From an uncultured Eubacteriales bacterium (GTDB taxonomy: Bacteria > Bacillota > Clostridia > Peptostreptococcales > Anaerovoracaceae): a stretch of 56,177 nucleotides of DNA. Below, piece by piece: positions 51,166 to 56,177 of the stretch. Each line of letters begins with the position of its first letter. Within the stretch, counting starts at the first letter, position 1. The notes beneath the pieces are model-generated. The model was not told the origin of the DNA. It saw nothing but the letters and a program-made list of their open reading frames with translations, and searched no databases. The stretch is from positions 1-56,177 of the forward strand of contig ONRQ01000004.1 of the NCBI GenBank assembly GCA_900320285.1, read 5' to 3'. The position numbers were made by a program, and so were the translations under genes.

Positions 51166-52190
51166 AAAAGAAACTTGCCGTTCTGATCGCAGCAGCGATA
51201 CTCATCACCTCGATGCCTTTTTACGCATTTGCCGGTGATGAAACAGGTACGGATGCAGAAAACCAGCTTGTAAGTACAGGAACCGTTGAGGAAACGGCTC
51301 CCGCACCTGCGACCAACCAGGTCATAATGGTAAACGGAAAACTCTGCTATTACAATGCTGCAGGGCAGCCTGACATGTCTGATGGCTGGAAGAACGCTTC
51401 GAACGGTACGTACTTTGTGCGCTCAGGAGTCATCGCCACTTCGCCGGTAATGATGACCGGAACACAGACGGTCACAAAAAAGGTGAAGGTCTATTACAAC
51501 AAGAAGAAAAAGAAATGGCAGACCAAGAAGATCAAAGGCGCCAAGACAAAGTATAAAAAGAAAAAGGTCACTGTCACCGGAAAGCAGCTCTATATGTTCG
51601 GCAGCGACGGCAGGCTCATAACTACGAAAGGACTCTTTAAATATAACGGGAATGAGTACTACGGGCTTGGCGGCGGAGTGATCAAGACAGGATGGGCCGC
51701 GATCAAAAACAATGCCATGTACTTCGATAAAAAGACCGGCATCATGGTCAAGAACAAGAAGGTAGGTTACCTGAAGATACCTAAAAGCGGAAGACTCGGG
51801 AAAGCTTACGCGCTGGGAGTAAAGCAGCTGGATAAAAGCGGCTGGTCGCTGAAGAAGGCATACAAGTTCTCGTATAAGATCAGATATCAGGGAAGATGGT
51901 ACAGGGCAAAGAACTCAGAAACGTACGCGATCAAAGGCTTTACCAAGAAGAAGGGAAATTGCTATGTAATGGCTGCGACTTTCTATATCATGGCGAAGCT
52001 TCTCGGCTACGATGTGCATCAGGTTGCAGGCAAGGTCGACCTTCCTCATTCCTGGACGGTGATTAAACAGAACGGCAGAGAGTGGGTATACGATCCGAAC
52101 TTCAGAAACGAGACCGGACGCAACGGCTGGAAAATTTACTACGGCAAGAAGGGGACCTGGAAATACAACCACTACCATAAGATGAACTAG
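51162..52190 (+). CDS. Secreted transglutaminase-like protein with wall-binding repeats
   Basis: A signal peptide (about 1-24) precedes repeats similar to glucan/choline-binding modules (YYNAAGQPDMSDGW, YYGLGGGVIKTGWAA, MYFDKKTGIM; about 55-200), with a lysine-rich insertion at about 106-136. The C-terminal domain (about 215-342) has the Cys-His-Asp set of transglutaminase-like cysteine proteases: C267 in GNCYVMA, H296 in PHSW and D311 in YDP. It may cleave or cross-link wall peptides or proteins. ATGA overlap with the acyltransferase gene and AAGGAG upstream fix the start. The frame is open further upstream but there it overlaps the acyltransferase. Confidence 0.78.
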   Translation: MKKKLAVLIAAAILITSMPFYAFAGDETGTDAENQLVSTGTVEETAPAPATNQVIMVNGKLCYYNAAGQPDMSDGWKNASNGTYFVRSGVIATSPVMMTGTQTVTKKVKVYYNKKKKKWQTKKIKGAKTKYKKKKVTVTGKQLYMFGSDGRLITTKGLFKYNGNEYYGLGGGVIKTGWAAIKNNAMYFDKKTGIMVKNKKVGYLKIPKSGRLGKAYALGVKQLDKSGWSLKKAYKFSYKIRYQGRWYRAKNSETYAIKGFTKKKGNCYVMAATFYIMAKLLGYDVHQVAGKVDLPHSWTVIKQNGREWVYDPNFRNETGRNGWKIYYGKKGTWKYNHYHKMN

Positions 52191-52231
52191 CTGAGTATCG
52201 ACCGCAATGCTGAAAATAAGTAAAAAAAGTA

Positions 52232-52260
52232 TTGCATTTGCATAGTCGATTGAATAAAAT
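52232..52260 (+). promoter_or_regulatory. Promoter of rpsF-ssb-rpsR
   Basis: TTGCAT (52232-52237) and TAAAAT (52255-52260) with 17-bp spacing. Transcription should start near the first hairpin of the leader. Confidence 0.65.
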
Positions 52261-52264
52261 ATAT

Positions 52265-52322
52265 GGGCGCGTCATATGGGCGCGCCCTAATTTATTACTT
52301 TCTGCGCAGGGCAAACCTGCGC
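52265..52322 (+). promoter_or_regulatory. Two-hairpin leader of rpsF
   Basis: GGGCGCG (52265-52271) pairs with CGCGCCC (52281-52287), and GCGCAGG (52304-52310) pairs with CCTGCGC (52316-52322). The second ends 13 bases before the GGAGG ribosome site. In many bacteria the rpsF leader binds the S6-S18 pair for feedback control; whether either hairpin does so cannot be told by eye. Confidence 0.5.
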
Positions 52323-52347
52323 CAAAAAGACCACAGGAGGTGTCAAC

Positions 52348-52635
52348 ATGAGAGATTATGAACTTCTATTCGTGCTTGATCCAAGCCTGGACGAAGAGAC
52401 TAAGGCAAACCTCATTGAGACAGTAAAGTCTGTTATCAATGCTGGCGGCGAGGCCGGTGAAGCTGATGTTTGGGGCGACAGAAGACTTGCTTACAACATC
52501 AACAAGAAGAACACAGGATACTATGTAGTACTCCCGTTCAAGGCCGAAGCAGATCTGCCGAAGGAACTCGACAGAAGACTCAGGATCAATGAAAACGTTA
52601 TGAGACATATCATCGTTTGCCAGGACGAAGAGTAA
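52348..52635 (+). CDS. rpsF: 30S ribosomal protein S6
   Basis: S6 binds 16S rRNA with S18 in the platform of the small subunit. The 95-residue sequence opens with MRDYELLFVLDP, continues with WGDRRLAYNINKKNTGYYVV and ends in LRINENVMRHIIV, all typical. AGGAGGTG (52336-52343) is a very strong ribosome site. The order rpsF-ssb-rpsR is the classic Gram-positive arrangement, and it marks a housekeeping block next to the accessory region. Confidence 0.97.
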   Translation: MRDYELLFVLDPSLDEETKANLIETVKSVINAGGEAGEADVWGDRRLAYNINKKNTGYYVVLPFKAEADLPKELDRRLRINENVMRHIIVCQDEE

Positions 52636-52654
52636 TCAGAAGGGAAGGTAAGTT

Positions 52655-53137
52655 ATGAACAGTGTAATACTTATCGGAAGACTTGCCAGAGACCCTGAAC
52701 TCAGCTACACGCCGAATACCCAGTCCGCGGTATGCCGTTTCACTATCGCAGTGGACAGACCGAGAAGACAGGGCGAAGACCAGGGAGCGGATTTCATCCG
52801 TATCACCGTCTGGGGCAGACAGGCTGAGACTTGCGACCGTTACCTCAACAAGGGAAGACAGGTCGCCGTCATGGGTAGGATCCAGACAGGAAGCTACAAA
52901 AACAGAGAAGGTGTCACAGTCTATACGACTGACGTCGTAGCCGACAGAGTAGAATTCCTCGGCAGCGGCAATGGTGGTGGACAGGGCGTAAGCCGCGATA
53001 CGTTCACCGGCAGAGAGCCGAACTTCGGCGGCAGCATGACACAGGACACCGGCTTCAGCGCACCGCAGGATGCCTTCACAGGCTTCGACGACATGCCTGA
53101 TACATTCCAGGCAGCTGAAGATGATATTCCATTCTAA
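52655..53137 (+). CDS. ssb: Single-stranded DNA-binding protein
   Basis: SSB coats single-stranded DNA in replication and repair. The OB fold spans about 1-108 ([62 protein letters not shown]). A Gly-rich flexible tail leads to the acidic tip EDDIPF that binds partner proteins. Length 160 is normal. It lies 19 bases after rpsF. Confidence 0.97.
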   Translation: MNSVILIGRLARDPELSYTPNTQSAVCRFTIAVDRPRRQGEDQGADFIRITVWGRQAETCDRYLNKGRQVAVMGRIQTGSYKNREGVTVYTTDVVADRVEFLGSGNGGGQGVSRDTFTGREPNFGGSMTQDTGFSAPQDAFTGFDDMPDTFQAAEDDIPF

Positions 53138-53157
53138 GAAAGGGGAGAGCACGAATC

Positions 53158-53409
53158 ATGGAAAGAAATTCAAGACCTAAGCGCATGAATACAGGCATCA
53201 GAAGACGTAAAGTCTGCCAGTTCTGTGCTGACCAGGACAAGAAGATCGACTACAAGGATGCAGAGACTCTTAAGAAATACATCACAGAGAGAGGTAAGAT
53301 CCTCCCTAGAAGAGTCACAGGCACATGCGCAATGCACCAGAGAGCAGTTGCGAAGGCTATCAAGAGAGCCAGAGTAGTCGCGATACTGCCATTCGACGCA
53401 GATCAGTAA
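53158..53409 (+). CDS. rpsR: 30S ribosomal protein S18
   Basis: The 83-residue protein carries [17 protein letters not shown] and the end block [35 protein letters not shown]. The C-x-x-C pair with the later Cys and His (TCAMH) is the zinc-binding form of S18. It is preceded by AAAGGGGAG and followed by a strong terminator. Confidence 0.97.
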   Translation: MERNSRPKRMNTGIRRRKVCQFCADQDKKIDYKDAETLKKYITERGKILPRRVTGTCAMHQRAVAKAIKRARVVAILPFDADQ

Positions 53410-53419
53410 AAAATTAAGG

Positions 53420-53453
53420 GATCCGCAGGATATGATCCTGCGGGTCTTTTTCT
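53420..53453 (+). terminator. Strong terminator after rpsR
   Basis: A 12-bp stem (53420-53431 with 53435-53446, loop ATG) is followed by TTTTTCT. Confidence 0.92.
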
Positions 53454-53474
53454 AATTCCAATATAAAAGGGAAT

Positions 53475-55043
53475 ATGCCGGACAATACAGCAGAGAAAGT
53501 AAAAAGGACCTTAAAGAGGACTGCCGGAGAAGGCAGACGCAAAAAGCGCATAAATCTCAGTCCCGCCAAGGCACGCAGATGGCGCTGGTTCTTTTCTGTT
53601 GCCGCTGTTTTGCTCGTTGCATACCTTGCCCTTGCAATAGTGATGGCAGTCAACCACTATAAGACCTATCCGGGCAGAGTCGAGAGAGACTCCATATGTT
53701 CCCCGGGCAGAGGTGCTGACTACATCGTCATCGGCTGGGACGAGGCGCATAACGCGAAGAAGTATAAGGTCTGGTATAAAGAGAACGAAAAGCCTGAAGA
53801 GAAAAAGAAACCGGCTGCAGCAGAGGAGCCGGCAGAAGAAGATCAGGCTGCAGAAGAAGCGGCTGAAAAGGAAAAAGAGGAAGTCGTGATCGATGACAGC
53901 TGGACAGCGCTCGAGACCAAAGTGCCTGAAATCACTGTAAAAGATCTGAAAAAGGACACATCATACTCCTTTATTATCCGGGCCGACAGCAAGGAGAAGG
54001 AAGGAATTCCGACAGAGCCGCGAAGCTTCAGCACCAAGAAATCCCAGATGATAAAGGTCAGCAAAAAGATAACCAAATTCACGTTCAGTGAGCCTTTCAG
54101 ATTAAAGGCAGACGCTCAGACCGATCTCATGTATGAGTCCAGCGATCCTGAAGTCGCGGTGGTCGATCCTGAAACGAACGAGATAAAGGTCACCGGCGAA
54201 GGCGATACAGAGATCACTGTTACAGCAAAATCGACAGTCGAATACGAGAGCACCAGCAAAGTGGTGGAACTCAAGGTAATTGATTCCACGCCTGTGAATG
54301 CCGGAGGAGCATCGCCGCGCATCATTTATCATCTCGACCCGGACAACTGCGAAGTGGTCAAGAGGATCACAGGTGCCGGCGGAGCTGTCATACCTCAGGG
54401 ACTCGCATATACGGGGGACAAATATATTATCTCTTACGGCATGGGAAGTCCTAACCGCATTATAAGCTTTGACGTAGAGGGCGACGGCAAGGATGTCAGT
54501 GTGCCTAAGATATCGATGGGCCATCCAAACGGATTCACATACGCAAATGAGAACGGAATATGTTATTGCGTGAAAGGCTGGACATCGAAGGCGTTTACGT
54601 ATGAGCCGACTTCAAACAGTTATGGAACGATCAACCTGTCGTACGGATGCTCGGGCATCGGCTATGACAGAAAAGAGAAACTTCTCTACACCTGCTCGCG
54701 TACCGCGATGGTTGCGTATGACATCAGCGACGGCTACAGCGTCAAGTACAGATGCGGAGTGGTAAAGCACAGCGGTACTGTATATACTCAGGACTGCGGA
54801 GGCCATGCGGGCATAATGCTCAGATGTCTGTCCGGAAGCAGCAAGCACGGTACCAACTACATCGACCTTTACGATATGAAGAACGGCCGTTATCTCGGTA
54901 CGTTCTCCTGCGACCTCTCTGAGGTGGAGAGCTGCATAGTCGATAACGACGGCTTCCTTGAGATACTGGCCAACAACTCCGGCAGTGAGGACTATATCTG
55001 GAAGACGGATCTGAATATCGAAACGCTGGGAGAAGGACTTTAG
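53475..55043 (+). CDS. Membrane-anchored propeller-like protein with Ig-like domain
   Basis: A basic cytosolic tail (about 1-36) and one helix (about 37-57) anchor the protein. The outer part has a fibronectin-III-like domain (about 62-176) interrupted by a Lys/Glu/Ala-rich insertion (about 98-133), a group-2 bacterial Ig-like domain (about 193-272, YESSDPEVAVVDPETNEIKVTGEGDTEI) and a propeller-like region (about 280-522) with YIISYGMGS, ICYCVKGW, LLYTCSRTAMVAYD and ending EDYIWKTDL. No active site is visible. It resembles the protein at 28538 in plan. Ribosome site AAAAGGGA. Confidence 0.68.
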   Translation: MPDNTAEKVKRTLKRTAGEGRRKKRINLSPAKARRWRWFFSVAAVLLVAYLALAIVMAVNHYKTYPGRVERDSICSPGRGADYIVIGWDEAHNAKKYKVWYKENEKPEEKKKPAAAEEPAEEDQAAEEAAEKEKEEVVIDDSWTALETKVPEITVKDLKKDTSYSFIIRADSKEKEGIPTEPRSFSTKKSQMIKVSKKITKFTFSEPFRLKADAQTDLMYESSDPEVAVVDPETNEIKVTGEGDTEITVTAKSTVEYESTSKVVELKVIDSTPVNAGGASPRIIYHLDPDNCEVVKRITGAGGAVIPQGLAYTGDKYIISYGMGSPNRIISFDVEGDGKDVSVPKISMGHPNGFTYANENGICYCVKGWTSKAFTYEPTSNSYGTINLSYGCSGIGYDRKEKLLYTCSRTAMVAYDISDGYSVKYRCGVVKHSGTVYTQDCGGHAGIMLRCLSGSSKHGTNYIDLYDMKNGRYLGTFSCDLSEVESCIVDNDGFLEILANNSGSEDYIWKTDLNIETLGEGL

Positions 55044-55047
55044 TAAC

Positions 55048-55095
55048 AGCCTGAAATCTGATATCCTTATGTCAGAAATCGGGCTATTTCTTTGA
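55048..55095 (+). terminator. Terminator after the propeller gene
   Basis: AGCCTGA and TCTGA (55048-55061) pair with TCAGA and TCGGGCT (55072-55085) around an AA/AA internal loop; ATTTCTTT follows. The following gene starts 18 bases after it, so some read-through is expected. Confidence 0.7.
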
Positions 55096-55112
55096 TAAAG
55101 AGGAACATAAAA

Positions 55113-56039
55113 ATGATAAAAACCGTAGGCATTATAGGCGCGGGCTCAGTCGGCAGCGCCCTGATGTATGAGATGTATAGCAGAGACCCTGAGAACGTTT
55201 ACCTGCTCGCAACAGGGGAACGTGCCGAGCGCCTCAGAACAAAGGGAATATCGGTCAATAACGAGGTCTTCAATCCTAAGGTCTATTCGGATCCTTCGCA
55301 GAACATCCATATCGACCTTCTGATCCTTGCCGCCAAGACATACAGCATGGATTCGGTAATAGAAGATATCCGTCCGCTGATCGACAAAGACACTATTCTG
55401 CTTCCGATCGAAAACGGCATCACAACTTCGACCCGTCTCGAGAAGGAATTCCCTGAAAACCGCGTTTTCTACGGAGTAGTGCTCAGGACCGATGCTCACA
55501 GGATGAGCCGCAGGGTCTATTACCGCACGCTTGGTGAGATGCAGATCGGCTATGCGGAAAACTACGATCCTAAGCCTGAAGTAACGGAAGCATACGAAAG
55601 ACTCAAAGAGCTTGGGATAAATGTAAAAGTGTATGAAGACATGCGCAGGGCAAAATGGCGCAAGTGGATGCTGAATACCGGCGCCAGCCAGACGGCAGTA
55701 GAAGTTCAGGCGGAATGCGGATTCTTCGGGCAGGTCGAGGAAGTCAGGGCTCTGATGAAGATGCTCATGGACGAGATCCTCGAGATCGCCTGGGCAGAAG
55801 GGGTCAACCTTACAGAGGAAGACCGTGATGACATCATAGAGATCCTCGTCAACTTCCCGCCGGACAAGAAGATGTCCATGCTTCAGGACTATGAGGCCGG
55901 CAGACCTATAGAGATCGACGAGTACGCCGGCGAAGTCGTGAGACTGGGCAAAAAGCACGGTATACCTACACCGGCTAATGAGATCCTCTATCTGGCAATC
56001 ACCGCGCGTCAGAAGATCTCAGAGCTCCGCAAGGGCTAA
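55113..56039 (+). CDS. Ketopantoate reductase family protein (PanE/ApbA-like)
   Basis: PanE reduces 2-dehydropantoate to pantoate with NADPH in coenzyme A synthesis; the family also contains enzymes for other 2-keto acids. GIIGAGSVGSAL (about 6-17) binds the nucleotide, LAAKTY contains the expected catalytic lysine region, IENGI the conserved Asn, and KWRKWMLNTG the second lysine. The C-terminal helical domain with EIDEYAGEVVRLGKKHGIPTPANE is typical. The ATG at 55113 has AGAGGAA upstream; an in-frame TTG at 55092 overlaps the terminator. No other pan gene is near, so the exact substrate is not certain. Confidence 0.82.
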   Translation: MIKTVGIIGAGSVGSALMYEMYSRDPENVYLLATGERAERLRTKGISVNNEVFNPKVYSDPSQNIHIDLLILAAKTYSMDSVIEDIRPLIDKDTILLPIENGITTSTRLEKEFPENRVFYGVVLRTDAHRMSRRVYYRTLGEMQIGYAENYDPKPEVTEAYERLKELGINVKVYEDMRRAKWRKWMLNTGASQTAVEVQAECGFFGQVEEVRALMKMLMDEILEIAWAEGVNLTEEDRDDIIEILVNFPPDKKMSMLQDYEAGRPIEIDEYAGEVVRLGKKHGIPTPANEILYLAITARQKISELRKG

Positions 56040-56055
56040 CATCAAATAAGATACT

Positions 56056-56080
56056 AAAAAAGGAGCAACGGCGTTGCTCC
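56056..56080 (-). terminator. Leftward terminator for a gene beyond the window
   Basis: GGAGCAAC (56062-56069) pairs with GTTGCTCC (56073-56080) with a 3-base loop. The run of six A at 56056-56061 gives a U-tail only on the minus strand, so a leftward gene probably lies beyond the right edge. Confidence 0.65.
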
Positions 56081-56098
56081 TCAGACTGTAGACAAAGT

Positions 56099-56126
56099 CT
56101 CGATCGAAAGGTCGAGGCTTTTCTAT
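56099..56126 (+). terminator. Rightward terminator after the PanE-like gene
   Basis: CTCGATC (56099-56105) pairs with GGTCGAG (56110-56116) over a GAAA loop, followed by GCTTTTCTATT. Confidence 0.75.
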
Positions 56127-56177
56127 TGACGAAAAAAATTTCGAATCTGCCGCACCCTTTCGCATGAAGCCGGAGCG

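Overview
The window looks like one chromosomal stretch of a Gram-positive anaerobe, most likely Bacillota, class Clostridia. The reasons are strong GGAGG-type ribosome binding sites, a rpsF-ssb-rpsR cluster, TagO-like, LytR-CpsA-Psr and Dlt-like wall genes, many Sec-secreted proteins without LPxTG motifs, and a GC content near one half. A finer placement (for example Anaerovoracaceae or relatives) would be a guess. I recognised no tRNA, rRNA, CRISPR array, transposase or integrase. All genes read rightwards except one two-gene unit at 21757-24370.

Layout. (1) 1-6175: a transcription terminator, a possible 39-residue cationic peptide, then an ATP-grasp ligase, a CapK-like adenylate-forming enzyme, a secreted propeller-like protein, a sugar epimerase, a secreted class I glutamine amidotransferase and a membrane-anchored glycerophosphodiesterase. 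(2) 6185-12085: a tight cassette of six genes: a small helical protein, an HExxH metallopeptidase with a repeat-rich tail, a VirD4/TraG-like ATPase, and three zinc-ribbon membrane proteins, one with an outward SH3-like domain and one with an outward C-type lectin domain. It is followed by a second extracytoplasmic amidotransferase. I recognise no described system with this composition. (3) 12885-18681: two GtrB/ArnC-like polyprenyl-phosphate glycosyltransferases, a second ATP-grasp ligase, a pair of ArnE/ArnF-like small flippase subunits and a GT-C-like membrane protein, which together look like a three-component extracytoplasmic glycosylation system. (4) 18776-24370: an L,D-transpeptidase, a Wzx-like flippase and a leftward pair (a GT-C-like membrane protein and a small anchored protein).

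(5) 24509-37309: a probable long operon for a wall polymer. It holds RmlB and WecE (a dTDP-4-amino-4,6-dideoxyhexose), a TagF-like CDP-glycerol polymerase, a secreted lysine-rich propeller, TagO, an LCP ligase and a four-gene dltD-dltB-dltA-dltC set. In that set three catalytic or selectivity positions differ from the classical Dlt proteins. (6) 37385-44836: a metallophosphoesterase, then MoxR, DUF58, a TgpA-like membrane protein without its transglutaminase core, an InlB-repeat lipoprotein and an acyltransferase. (7) 44990-52190: a giant BspA-like leucine-rich-repeat protein, a coiled-coil repeat protein, a second acyltransferase and a secreted transglutaminase-like protein. (8) 52348-56039: rpsF-ssb-rpsR, a membrane-anchored propeller and a PanE-like reductase.

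Taken together, regions 1 and 3-7 can build, flip, polymerise, attach and decorate an anionic wall glycan and display proteins on it. Region 2 looks like an inserted export or contact module. Two large imperfect palindromes (16717-16884 and 25533-25725) and two similar promoter-plus-hairpin leaders (44863-44951 and 49391-49475) are the main non-coding structures.
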